From Coleophoma eucalyptorum (Eukaryota > Ascomycota > Leotiomycetes > Helotiales > Dermateaceae): a DNA stretch of 64,000 nucleotides. The notes under the pieces were generated by a model. It did no database searches, was not told the DNA's origin, and saw only the letters and a list, made by a program, of their open reading frames with translations. Location: assembly GCA_026120035.1 (NCBI GenBank), contig JALRME010000004.1, positions 62,001-126,000 of the forward strand. Direction: 5' to 3'. Positions 12,361 to 23,700 of this stretch are shown here, piece after piece. Position numbers and translations under genes: made by a program. Positions within the stretch are counted from its first letter, which is position 1; each line of letters opens with the position of its first letter.

Positions 12361-14115
12361 ATGGCCCGCAAGAAGGACTCAACCATGCCAACACCAGTCA
12401 AATATAACAACAGAATTAGTAATATCAAAGTAAAGACTGGGTGTATTACATGCAAGTATGATTTCGGAAGATTTATCTCTGGAGCTCGTCCTAATGTCAT
12501 TTCTTCCAGAAAACGTCGCATTAAATGTGGCGAGCAAAAACCGAGTTGCGTACAATGCGAACGAAGTCGACGCCAATGCGGTGGTTATGCGCCAATTACC
12601 AAGAGACGATCTATTATAGATAAGGTCCTCGACTTCAAAACCTCACCGATGAACGTTTGTACCATTATAACCGGCTTAATTACGCCAACAAATTATCCTC
12701 CATCTTCTCAGGAACTAAGGTCATTCGAGTACTTCTTGCGCAAGACAGCACCTGCTCTAGGTGGCTGGTTCGATGGTCTCTTCTGGTCCTTTCATTTACC
12801 ACAACTTTCACTAAGCGACATGGCTTTGCGGTATGCCATCATTGCAGTTGCAAGTATGCATGAACAAATGGAATTTACGGGAGATGCCATCGTTAACCAT
12901 TCTATCACGGATGGAACCGAGATGGAAAGAAAACGACTCTATGGTCTGAAGCAATATAATTATGCAATCGGAGTACTCGCTGAACAACTCTGCGATGGGA
13001 CGAGGCCAATCGAAGTGACCCTGGCCTGTTGCATACTACTTATATGCTTCGACTTACTGCGAGGCAACTTAAATACAGCCTTACTTCATTTGCAAAATGG
13101 TCTCCGCATAGCTAAGAGATGGCGAGAGGGTTCGACCACGATATCAGAGGATCTTCCGATACGTGACAACATCGTACGAATATTTGAACATCTTTCGTTT
13201 CAATTGAGTATAACTCAAAAGTCTCTCTCCCATTCGACACTTGCTATTCTGCCTTGGATTATCGACAGCGTAGACGAACCCGAATTCTTGACCTTCTTTA
13301 GTGCTAAGAATTCACTAGACTTGATATCAAGGGAAGCTTTCAAGTTTATCAAAACTGTAGATCAAATCAATCATGGTTCTTCTCTAACACCAGGAAGAAT
13401 AATTCTCGAGAAACAAAGACAAGATCATCGTGATAAACTCTTGTCTTGGGATCGGAAACTTCAGGCATTGCTTGCTAGAAACGCGGCCATAGTGAACGCG
13501 AAGATGCATATGACAGTAGACAGCATGAGAATACTCTACTTAGTATCGCTAATCTGGATCGAAACAATTCTTTCGGATACCGAAACTGCCTTCGATTCGC
13601 ATCTTGACAACTTTGAAGGTATTATCACAATCGCAGAGGCTATATCTGCGAAAGTAGTGGACAGAGTACTAAGTAGAAATCACGGATCTCGCTATTTCTC
13701 ATTGAATATGGGGATCCTTCCCTCAATATACTTTGTAGCTATCAAATGTCGCCATTATACCATTCGCCAACGGGCGCTCGCTCTTCTCAAGCTACTATCT
13801 CCACGAAAAGAAGGGCTGTGGAACTCTCAGATTCTAGCTTCCATTGCAACTCAAGTTATATACTTAGAGACTGGTTATCATGTGTCAATACAACAGACCA
13901 AGGGCTACGATTCCGATTATCCTGCGGAAGACAGAAGGGTCATAGATGTCATGGGAATGTCGAGAGATCTAATGAGCTCTGTTCACTTTGCACAGACGGA
14001 GGCTGATTTCTTGAATAATACATCGGATTCTAGGCAGCAGACTGTTGGGTTTATACGTCGACGCGCAGGGAAGAATGGGAAACTTGATATTAAATACTGT
14101 ATTATTACATGGTGA
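12361..14115 (+). CDS. Zn2Cys6 transcription factor (Fungal_trans_2-like)
   Basis: Exons 12361-12455 and 12510-14115; the 54-nt intron (GTATGA...TTCCAG) splits the zinc cluster, as often in this family. 566 residues. The spliced binuclear cluster is GCITCKKRRIKC followed by CVQCERSRRQC, Cys at 28, 31, 38, 45, 48 and 55 (C2-C6-C6-C2-C6). The remainder is alpha-helical and resembles the Fungal_trans_2 region, e.g. the helix around CCILLICFDLLRGN. The frame is open upstream of 12361 but has no earlier ATG. Expected role: nuclear DNA-binding regulator, possibly of the monooxygenase next door. Confidence 0.9.
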   Translation: MARKKDSTMPTPVKYNNRISNIKVKTGCITCKYDFGRFISGARPNVISSRKRRIKCGEQKPSCVQCERSRRQCGGYAPITKRRSIIDKVLDFKTSPMNVCTIITGLITPTNYPPSSQELRSFEYFLRKTAPALGGWFDGLFWSFHLPQLSLSDMALRYAIIAVASMHEQMEFTGDAIVNHSITDGTEMERKRLYGLKQYNYAIGVLAEQLCDGTRPIEVTLACCILLICFDLLRGNLNTALLHLQNGLRIAKRWREGSTTISEDLPIRDNIVRIFEHLSFQLSITQKSLSHSTLAILPWIIDSVDEPEFLTFFSAKNSLDLISREAFKFIKTVDQINHGSSLTPGRIILEKQRQDHRDKLLSWDRKLQALLARNAAIVNAKMHMTVDSMRILYLVSLIWIETILSDTETAFDSHLDNFEGIITIAEAISAKVVDRVLSRNHGSRYFSLNMGILPSIYFVAIKCRHYTIRQRALALLKLLSPRKEGLWNSQILASIATQVIYLETGYHVSIQQTKGYDSDYPAEDRRVIDVMGMSRDLMSSVHFAQTEADFLNNTSDSRQQTVGFIRRRAGKNGKLDIKYCIITW

Positions 14116-14218
14116 CCGTTACATCTGCTAGCGTTTCATTCTATAGGTCGCCTATAGAGTGAAAAGAAATCCCACTTAGACAAACTTATAGTTCATCACG
14201 CGATTGACTTCCAGTCCC

Positions 14219-16826
14219 TTACATAAAATTATTCCATTCTATTGGATCTCTATAATCCACTATTATATTCTCAAAGAAGTCCATCATATCTATGCCATCT
14301 TGGTACCCTCCATTCATAGAAAATGGCATGTCGCTGATAGGGTAGGCAAGACTTTCTATGCTTGACGGGTCCGATAGTATTTCATCGTCATAGTTTTGTA
14401 CCTGTGTAAATTTCTAGAGTCAGAGTCTATCTTTTTCCACCTAAAGAAATAAGTTGTTTCTAGAGGACATACTGAGATTGACAAGGGAGGACTCTGCGGG
14501 CCCAAGTTAGTCATGTTTGACTGTCCAGATGAACGAGCTATGTTTTCGGTTCCAGCTGCGTTAGCCTTTTCTAAGTCTTGAATATATTGCCGCGCAATGT
14601 GAGCAAAATCTGAAAGGAGAGAGCTAGGTAGGGACCCTCCGGAGGCATATTCCAGAAGGCAAAAATAGCCAGCGGCAACGCCTAGAAGAGAGAGGTTGCT
14701 TTTGGTTTCTGGGTGGGTTGGGTTGTGTATGACAAAGTCGAAAAGGATAAATAAAGCGGAGAGGGGCATTGACCCCAAAACCCTGTCCTCATCAGCGCCA
14801 CAGTTACTCGGTATATAACAAAAGGGGCTTACCAAATTGGGGTATGGGACTCTGCATCGATATATCGTGTCAGCTCAATTGTCACACGAGCAGCGTTTAA
14901 AAGAGCCTCCTTGCTTCTTGATTTTTGATACGACGTGCTGCCAGAGTCGCTATGTAGAGATATCCGGGACAAGGCAATCACGACACTATAATAGTAATAA
15001 TGGATCCTTAGGGAAACAGCCATTGAGTAATTGTCGGCGAAGTTGCCAGGCTGGAAAGGTTCGCCTGGCCGAAATCGTTCCGGGATGGAACCCCTCCAGG
15101 ATTCAAGATCGTCGTTCACAGTATCAATAACTGCATAACATAATTCTACGGAGTTCAAAGTCGCCGTGATTGAAAAGAGCGTCTCGTATGTTCTAGATAT
15201 CAATCGACTAAAGCGGGCCATCGTAAAGAACCAGTCGAAACCTTGAAAGATTGCATCGGGAGTCTCGGGAATAGGAGTTCCAATGTCATAATCAACCAAA
15301 ATCTGATAAACTTAGTAAATTCCATTTTCTATTCCGTTGGATGCGAGAACTCACAGAGGCCCTGCCGCAGGCAAAAGACGCCATTTTCTCCAGGATATAA
15401 ATAACCCAGAATATTCGATGGCACGCGGTCTCGTTCTCGCCATGACATGTAGCTTTATTTAAACCAAGCAATACGGATATTCTAGCCGCCTCAGTGGTTA
15501 ACATGTTTCCGATCTGGAGACAGGATGAATTATTTGCAAATATTGCCTAAAAGAAGTCTTCTTAATCCAAATTATTTGTGATCCAGGTAGCATAACCATA
15601 CCATTGCAGTAATCGCCTTTGGATGTTAGCCATAAAATAGATATGATTGCATATATAAAATTACCTGAATGTTCACTAATCCCTCTTTTGGGACTAAGAT
15701 ATCCGAGAGCAGCCCTAGAGCAACTTCATAGAACTTCCATGCCATTCCTTTTCCCGGGTCAAATGCCCCACCATTCTTGTACTGACATCCGAGTGCAAGC
15801 ACAGTGTGATAGAGTGCTGAAAATGGCCGACTGCCTTGTTTGTGCAAATTCGGTTCGGTACTAAAAGCCTTTTCCTCAAATTCATTTCGATCTAGAAAGG
15901 GGTATAGAGGGTGAACATGGATAAAATATGCTACACGAAACTTTATCGTCAGTAAAAAAGACTTCAAAGGATCTTCCATTCTTGCCTTCCACATATAATT
16001 TAGCAGAATCGACGGATACTTGTAGGGCCGGTGATTGACTACTAGACTTGATTGCTGAGCCGAAAGGGGGATTATTCCGACTCATACGTGAACCAATGAA
16101 AGTAGCGAGAGACTCAACATTATCCCTAAATTTTGTATGGCCAAGGCGTTCTGATATAGAGGAAATTCGCTTTTCAGAGAAGAACGCGAGTCCTGAACTC
16201 CCGACTATGCCAAGTTCAGTACTAAATGTCTTTGAGATTTTGGTTGATGTAAAACATACCATAGTAGTCGTGAGCCTAAATGAAGAGGATATCAGTCCAT
16301 AAACTTTGCACTCTTTGACGGTTCTGACCTTTAGTACTGAGCTTTCATTTCGGGGTCTTCCACCTATACTTCTTTCCTCGAGTAGATGGTCAATGTATAG
16401 CTTCGAAGAAAATGTCCTCAAAGGCTGCTGGACTGATGACGAAAGAGCATCACGTGGTGTCCCATTATCTTCCGTAGAGGGCGATGGTGCTGATTGGGAT
16501 ATAGGGATGCGATCTCGGGACCCCCTCACCCTTCTTTTGGTAAGGCTGAAGTGGCATGGCACATTGCGTTTCTAGAATATGAATGATCAGAACACCGCAC
16601 TCTCTATGTCAGTCATGGTGGGTCTCACGGTACATGCCCTGCATGACGGGGCATCGGGATTGTCTGTCTCTTGACAAATGAGTTCATAGACTGCAACCAG
16701 CTGGAAATTTAGGCCTCTATGGTAAAACTTACTCAAGCAGCGCACCTTGCGGGACTTACAGCCATCACAGGTCTTAGATAATCTCGGCTGCATCGTGTGG
16801 ACATCATCCATTCCGTGCAATATCAT
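14219..16826 (-). CDS. Zn2Cys6 transcription factor with Fungal_trans middle-homology region (9 exons)
   Basis: Exons 16826-16733, 16669-16629, 16571-15986, 15930-15665, 15616-15602, 15546-15355, 15302-14833, 14782-14473 and 14401-14219; all phases agree; 718 residues. Splicing restores the cluster CDGCKSRKVRC ... CRACTKRNVPC (Cys 20, 23, 30, 41, 44, 51), its last Cys coming from the third exon. The middle-homology region begins at the fourth exon with HVHPLYPFLDR and continues through LTTEAARISVLLGLN. Two features stand out: the intron at 15985-15931 begins GCAAGA (GC-AG type), and the fifth exon is only 15 nt (AITAM). The long third exon could hide one more small intron near 16270. It converges on the other regulator (ends 104 bases apart). 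Confidence 0.82.
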
Positions 16827-18528
16827 TCAATTTGTTAAGAGTAAAGGACAGTCGTGAGCAGCGGTGGACTCATTCGACGCGAAACAATCTGCTGTCCGAG
16901 CGCTAGAGAGCGGCGTCCGCCAATTTCCGGAGCCCCCCGGGATTGCACAGCTCTAGCTATGCTGTGTTTAATGGAAGGTAGATAATAATACTCTAATATG
17001 CCAGCGATAAGTTGTGAAAGATACAACAGCTTAGTTAATTCTACAATCGTGTAAGACTTATCTGTCAGCGTGGTAGACACGTGATTGTATATTCATTGAG
17101 AATAGCGTCATTGTTTGATAGAGATACTCTTGAACGGGCCATGCTCGGCGACCAAAGCACAAAAAGACTAACATTCTCAGTAGTGCCAATCACAATATGA
17201 CACGGCTTTCCTGAGCGTTTCTTTCTCGAATAAATTTATTTCTCTTCATCTAGCTTCTCCTCTTTGCCACGGTTGATCAAATGGTTTTAATGTATTGAAG
17301 AGAATTTATAATATAGCTTTGAGGAGCATATAGAAACATCGCTCTTCGACATAACCATTAGGAAGTGTCCTTCTTACATCCGTGTAGGTCAAGTTCATCA
17401 AAATTATGCCGTAGGAAGTACCCTACTTCTATAGCTATAAGAAAGATAACTTAAGAGAGAGGGGATTGGTGGAATATATCGAGCACGTGAAAATGGAGCA
17501 TTGTAGTTGAGTGACTAGAGGCACCGTTGTTGATAGGACACGTTCTATTAGAGTGTGCCTATCATGTATTCTTATGGTTTTATACGTCCATAAAATTATT
17601 CTAAGACTAGTTCTGTGCGTATTGTTGTATACGTGTAAATATCCTCGATTTCACCCCCACGCTATTATCACATTTCCATTAACCTAGGATCTCAATGTCT
17701 AACGCTACAGTGAGACTACAGATCCGATTACCATGGGCGATAGATGTAGTCAGGACTATGAATTGAATCCCGGAAGTTAAGGTATTGGCTCACTTTACTT
17801 GTGGTTCAAATTATTTTGGTTGATCGCACGGCCTTAGGGAAGCACAAGCACAAGGGGTTGGTGGTTAGGCGACGACCTTTTAGGGTTCCACTAGCTCTAC
17901 CAGCGAGAACCGAGTTTTATGCTCAGACGCTCTACGAGCTCTACGACCGAGATCCGAATTTTATGCGTTGGCCTAATCACAAGCTACCGAGACTCGTTCG
18001 TGGTTCGTCTGAAAGTATGACAAAGTCGAGAACAAATCTGATTTATAGTAGAGAAGGCTTTTCTTTCTATTTTACTGCGAGAGATCAGAGAGGCAAGGAA
18101 TTGTATACTACGGCAGATTGACTGATAACCTGAACTTGATTGCCTTTCGATTACTGACTATAATTTGCGTGATATACTTACTGTATTAAGATAACAACTC
18201 ATTCCATTTTAAAAGCCTACCTGTTGATTACGATTCTAGTTAGTAACATGAACTCGGACATCGATATCGCCGTTACCCAAAGCGCATAAATATGCTCATG
18301 AATCATATCCGTGAAGTCCAGTTGAAGGAATATGACTTGCGTCAAATAAACTTTGCAGAGCCCCAATATATCCTTTTTGATCGTCATGATACTTACCGCA
18401 TAAACATGCTCGTAACCTATCCATGAAATCTAGTTTCCGGAATACGACTCGGACTTGGCTTGAATATCATTTCCAGAATCGAGTAGGAAGAAGGAAGAGG
18501 TAGTTCTAAATCCAAGAGATTCCTTTGT
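16827..18528. other. gene-free stretch
   Basis: 1.7 kb of mostly AT-rich DNA. It contains one copy of a dispersed repeat (16992-17042). A 106-codon open frame at 17801-18121 has no ATG near its start, no recognisable domain and no splice context, so I do not call it. Confidence 0.5.
16992..17042. repeat. dispersed repeat, copy A
   Basis: Pairs with 19474-19524: 51 bases with 8 differences, seven of them transitions. Read on the minus strand both copies give a similar peptide (ELTKLLYLS here, ELTELLYLS there), so the repeat may be a relic of coding sequence. Confidence 0.6.
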
Positions 18529-18536
18529 TATATAAA
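18529..18536 (+). promoter_or_regulatory. TATA box of the secreted Cys-rich protein gene
   Basis: TATATAAA lies 148 bases before the ATG at 18677, followed by an (AACTTC)n leader. Position and sequence fit a TATA box of a strongly expressed small secreted protein gene. Confidence 0.5.
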
Positions 18537-18579
18537 GAGCTATATGTTACTGCTTCTTGTACTTTAATCATCAGCATCT

Positions 18580-18632
18580 CAACTTCAACAACTTCAACTT
18601 CAACTTCCACAACTTCAACTTCAACTTCAACA
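18580..18632 (+). repeat. AACTTC hexanucleotide repeat in the 5' leader
   Basis: About eight imperfect AACTTC/AACA units between the TATA box and the start codon. CAA-rich unstructured leaders are common in highly expressed fungal genes; that meaning is inference. Confidence 0.75.
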
Positions 18633-18676
18633 GCCATAACAACTCCAGCAGTTTATAACAGCTCATCACCTTCAAA

Positions 18677-19149
18677 ATGCAATTCAATGCCATCGTCGTT
18701 CTTGCTACTGCCATGGCTGCTTTCATGCCTACAGCCTTAGCCGTTAGCATCTCTATCATTTTCTGTCATGGGACTTTCCACTAATGAATTTGCAGTGCGA
18801 CCCTGCTACTCAGGACTGCTGCTGGGGAGGCAAGGACAATGGTTACTCCGGTTGCAAGAACCAACACAATGATTTCGCTGGCAAATTGACTGGTGCAAAT
18901 GTCTGCTCCTCCGACGCAGAGCTCATGTCTCAATTCTGTTCCAACCATGGTGTCACTGCCGCTCAAGTATGTTTTCCCTTATTCTACTGTACTTCATGGC
19001 TCAAACAATTTACTAATATCAAATTTAGTGTGTATGTATTACCAATTAACTTATATAATTAATTCTGTAGAATATGTATGTACTGACACCTTTATAAGGA
19101 CGCCGATTGCTGCAGTGTTAGCCGCAAGGTCGGCATTTCCTGCCCATAA
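18677..19149 (+). CDS. small secreted cysteine-rich protein
   Basis: Exon 1 (18677-18742) encodes a clean signal peptide, MQFNAIVVLATAMAAFMPTA then LA. Exon 2 (18796-18966) begins CDPATQDCCWGG and ends HGVTAAQ. The last exon (19099-19149) encodes DADCCSVSRKVGISCP and stop. Between them either one 132-nt intron or, my preference, two introns (18967-19028 and 19032-19098) flanking a 3-nt exon TGT (19029-19031) that adds one Cys. That gives 96 residues with ten Cys, an even number suited to disulfides, and the order Q-C-x-A-D-C-C familiar from small secreted Cys-rich proteins. Secreted; function unknown; candidate effector or surface protein. Confidence 0.75.
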
Positions 19150-19959
19150 ATCACGTAAGAATCCTTCTCTATGAATCCACTGTGTGGTTCTATACTTATA
19201 AAGAAATTCTAGTTTACGCATTAACCATCCTTCCTGTTTGGCTCTACTGGGGAGCAGATTAGTCTACTAGTATATTCAACAACTCTCTAGGTATGGTGCG
19301 GTTAGGATTCAAGGTTAAAATTAAACTACTACAGAGCAATCAAATATCTCTCTATAAATGTACATTCCTGCTACGTCATGATTTGGAACCAACCTAATAT
19401 TCTAGAAAAACACTACCCCATACTATAGAAATTATGGATGCATCTTAAACTCTTTGATTATCGCTGAAGTTTCTCTAACATGTCGGCGAAAAGTCGTGAA
19501 AGGTACAACAGCTCAGTCAATTCTTTGATCTGGCAAGAGCATATTAGGTTTGTCAGTTAAAAATGTGACTTATATGTATTGGGATGTTGGTTACATACTA
19601 TTTCCGAGATATATAACTTAATAGCTAATAGCGAATTTCTCGGATATTCGTTACTCCAACCCAAATCTACTACAGGAATGGCTTTCTGTATGCCTCCTCA
19701 TCCATCTAATTTACTACAGCCACTTGACGTCGGCTAGTTTGGCCCTGTAAAGAAAGCAAATGGTCGGCAAATCGAGCATTTGATGCGACAGCAAGACACC
19801 CATAAAGTGAGTCCTGGGAAACTCGGACACTTTTTCTACACAACCAACTTAGAACCTTCATAATTTCTATTACTAGCTATAATCAACCATTCTATTATAT
19901 ATAAATAGAAGAGGATATACAAAGGGCTATAATTACCGATTCTAAAGGATATACCTCTT
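19150..19959. other. gene-free stretch with repeat copy B
   Basis: AT-rich, no coding signal. Holds the second copy of the dispersed repeat at 19474-19524. Confidence 0.5.
19474..19524. repeat. dispersed repeat, copy B
   Basis: Partner of 16992-17042, in the same orientation and about 2.5 kb away, on the other side of the secreted protein gene. Seven of the eight differences are C/T or G/A. Confidence 0.6.
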
Positions 19960-20340
19960 GACTAGTATTTCTTGACTAGAACGAGTAGATAGACTTTAAA
20001 TATCCATAGTTATAAGTAGCTATATTAATTTTTAAGCTAGAATCTAAGAAGAGGTTAGATAATGGGCCTCGAATTTTGACTATAGACGGCTATTCAAGCT
20101 ATATTATAGGCGATCTTATTACTCCTTATATAGAGAAAGAGATTAAGCTACTTATTTTACCTCCTTATTACTCCTATTTGCTTTAGCTACTCGATATAGG
20201 GGTATACGAGCCAATAAAGCGGTACTATACTTCTGAGGTCGATCGATATTCTTGAGCTAGTATATAGCGAATCTAACGAGTAGAATAGATAGCGTTAGAA
20301 CCTGACCTACCCAGATGTTATAATTAGATTATCCAGTATA
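19960..20340 (+). mobile_element. RIP-decayed relic of a pogo/Fot1-type (DDE_1) transposase
   Basis: Reading through stops, the frame gives PRILTIDGYSSYI, then LILPPYYSYLL, a stop, LLDIGVYEPIKR and later a shadow of the R-x-E-W motif. The living family has the order L-x-L-D-G-H-x-S-H, L-P-P-H-x-S-H-L-L-Q-P-L-D-V-G-V-F. Here both His positions are Tyr (CAC to TAT) and the Gln is TAG, that is C-to-T changes. The 110 bases upstream match the preceding family region with stops. No terminal repeats were identified. Confidence 0.7.
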
Positions 20341-20791
20341 TGTATCACGTGACCCTATGGCCAGCATAAGCGATCATGAGCAGAGTCGGAGGGGTTTTTG
20401 GACCCAGGAAGCATATAAATGGGATATGACATGAAAAGTGGTTTTCTTTCTTCTGTTTCTTCTTATTTTTACTGTGTCCTTCATATGAGACCTATAGGAT
20501 TCGGATCAATATAAGGTTATTGTGCTCCCAAACACTCTATCCTACTTTTGATTTGCATATGTCCTTACAAGGTTATGACATAACACGGTAGGTTCTAGGG
20601 GAGACGGAACAATCGGACGGAAGTACGCAAATTGGCTCGCTTAGCCTTAGTGTATGGAATAGGCCCCCTATTCCAAGATCTATTATATTAGGAGATTAAT
20701 AACAAAGGAATATAATTCTCCAGAAGCCGACTATTGATGAATCAATATTATAACAAATGAAGGTGCTAACTCTACTCGTCCTCCCCTACCC
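20341..20791. other. non-coding stretch downstream of the ankyrin NLR
   Basis: Nothing recognisable. It should contain the 3' end of the minus-strand NLR transcript. Confidence 0.5.
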
Positions 20792-23700
20792 TCACCCCAA
20801 GAACGCCCTCAAATTTCTAAAACTCTTCTTCTTCATATTACCTGGATCCTGTGTCGTAGGTGGGGGCGCAAAAGCCATCGCAGACCCCATAGCTCCATTT
20901 CGTCCCCCGAACATGCCTGACATACCTACACCTATTGAGAGGAAACCTGAGCCTTGGGAAGACTGAGAAAGTGGAGATTGGTTGTGGGGGTTCTGGGGAT
21001 TGTAGGACTGTTGCTGTTGTTGATTGTATTGCTGGGGAAAAAGGATTTGTTGCTGTTGTTGCTGGGATTGACTGTAGGGCGAGGGAGTCAGTGGGGAATT
21101 GGATGAAATTGGGTATTGGCTTGGTTGTTGGTAGGGAGGTTGTTGGTGTTGGGGTAGTGGAGTGGGATTGAATTGTTCTTGCGGTTGATGAGGGGGATTG
21201 GTATATTGCTGAAGATGATGATTTTGTTGTGCATAGGATAGCGCAGGAGTTGTAGATGGATTTATCGATATTTGAGAGAATTGTAGTAGGGGAATATTTG
21301 GTTGTGTTGGTGGTAACACGGGTGTTGGTGGATCTCCATAAGTCTGTTGTTGAGATGGGTGAATTTGGAAGGAGTGCTGCGCTGCTTGATGGTAAGAGTA
21401 AGTTTGAAGACTAGGTTGAGCTGGTTGAGGTACTTGGCAGCTTTGAGGTGTTGGCTGCAATGGACAAAGTGTCTGGGTTGTCATGGTCTGTGGGATTGGT
21501 GTTGGCGTCGGTGAGATGCCATATGCAGCTCCTGTTTGGCTTCGTGACAGCCCTTGAGGTTGGGCAGGATTTGTCGTAGCTTCCGAGATGTGCATCTGCG
21601 GAGTATTCTGAGGTGATTTTGTGATTAAAGGAGGAATTGGCGCAGCAGGGGCGCTAGGTGGAGAGGCCGTAGAGAATACAGGCAATTCCTGAGGACCTGA
21701 CATAACGGGAATCGTCGTTGGTGTAGCCTGAACTTCAGAGGGTTTCTTATGAGGTACACTTGACTCTTGGGTGTCAAAACTCTGCTGCACATTGATCGTC
21801 GGGACTGATGATGGAAGTGACTTTTCATCAGTAGACTGGTATTGTGGATGACTTTGAGTGCTTGATGAAGACGTATACGGCGGTGGTGGAGGCAAGGTGT
21901 CAGATGTATATTGTGGCTGAATTGAGCCTAGCATAGAATCAGCCCTCTCACGATAAAATTGAGCTGGATGAGAAGCTGATGGGACTTGTATCGGTGGGCA
22001 ACTGTAAGACTGGCTCAGATTCTGATAGCTTGTGTTTTGGGTTGTACCTATTAGCTGCTGAGTTCCATAAGGCTGACCCGCATTGAAAGTTGGTTGATTT
22101 TGAGATTTACATGCATATGCAGCTTGAGTTTGATACATTGGCTGTTGGGCAGCATCAAAAGAGTTTCTCTTCACATCTGACTGTGGAACTTCATAACTAA
22201 AGTTGGCTTGTGCCATCGGCTGAGGATAGGGGTTTGGACTCGTGAAAGTAGATGAGGTAGAAGGTCGTCGCAGATGGTGTGGTTCTGTAGCTGCTTCTGT
22301 GGCCAATTGTGCAGCCGCAGCATTAGGATCTTCCTTTGGCTTCCATGGTACCTAAAATAATAAGTCAGTTAAAATTCCAGGAAATGACTGTTCAGAGTCG
22401 TGGTGGAATTTGAATTCAAGTAGGACAACATACATAGCCAGGCAGTCCAAAAGTATCCAATATTCTCAGCATCTCTCTCTGACTTTCCGCTCCTCCATTT
22501 TTGATACTCCTCAAAGTATCACTTGCAGTGAGCCCGTCCTTATTGATGACAAATTTATTCGCACCAAGCGACAACAACAACTCCACAATCTCAGGTTTGA
22601 AATTCCTCGTTGCAAGATGCAACGGTGTCTCTCCTTTATATGATTGGAGGTTGACATTGGATCCATATCTGCACAACATCCGCACAGTAGCCGCCATGCC
22701 ACCATAAGCTGCAAGATGCAGCGCCGTCTTTGTCTTCATCGTAGTAGTGTCGGCTGGCATCCCAAGCTGCAAATAAAATTCAACCACATCCGTCTTTCCC
22801 CTCGAGGCAGCGCAGTGAAATGGCACCCAACCAAAATGCGTCATTGCATATGGATCGGCGTTGTTCTCAAGAAGTAACTTGACGCATTCAAGTTGTCCAG
22901 TCCAGGACGATGCATGTAGTGGTGTCCAATTCTTGGTTGTTGTGGCCCGAACATTGGCATTATATTTCAAGAGCACTTTAATGACGGAAACATGACCGGG
23001 GAGCGCGGCTTCGTGAAGTGCTGTACCTTGCTCTCCCGTATCCTTTGTGATAAGTTTCCATTGGTCCCGGTCAATCGTAAACCCCTCACTCAGAGCACCA
23101 GCAAAATATTTGCCTGTCAACCCTATGGATTTAATGACCCCTACCGGCACAACCTCCTTACTAGATCAATGTTAGTCTACATGACCGAGGGAAACTCTAT
23201 GAGCGTATATCCATTGGACTTACTTGACAGGATAACCATTCTTCGCCAAATATTCCACAATTTTGTCTTGTCCCTTCCTAGCAGCCAACTCAAATATTGT
23301 TTCACCAGTGGCTTCCAATTTTGCACCCATACCATGAAGCAATATAAACATATCTAAATGTCCCATATCAGCCGCATAAGCTAAAGGTGTTGTCCCATGA
23401 TTATCTGTCTTCTCTAGCAATGCTTGATGTTGTCCCGTTTGAGCCAATTGCCTTGCAAGAAATGGCAGATTCAAATAACTTGCCATATGCAGTAAAGTGA
23501 AATATCTCGGTGTAAATGGCCCCCATTTTCCAGTTGTGGCTGGCCAGTATGTATGCCACCAACTTTTCCTAATCTTTGATTCTTTGGCGAAGAATGGTGA
23601 TGCGAGGTTGATTTCTGGACATCTTGCTGCTCTGATATGGTCTGGCCAGAACTCTACTGCGTATGGAAAAAGGGGGGATTGACCGACATGCTTGAAGTAC

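Noticed and set aside
17801..18121. 106-codon open frame
   Set aside because: Begins with GTG rather than ATG and matches no family I know.
20935..21171. Gly/Val-rich open frame antisense to the NLR tail
   Set aside because: Created by the Pro/Gln codon repeats of the real minus-strand gene.
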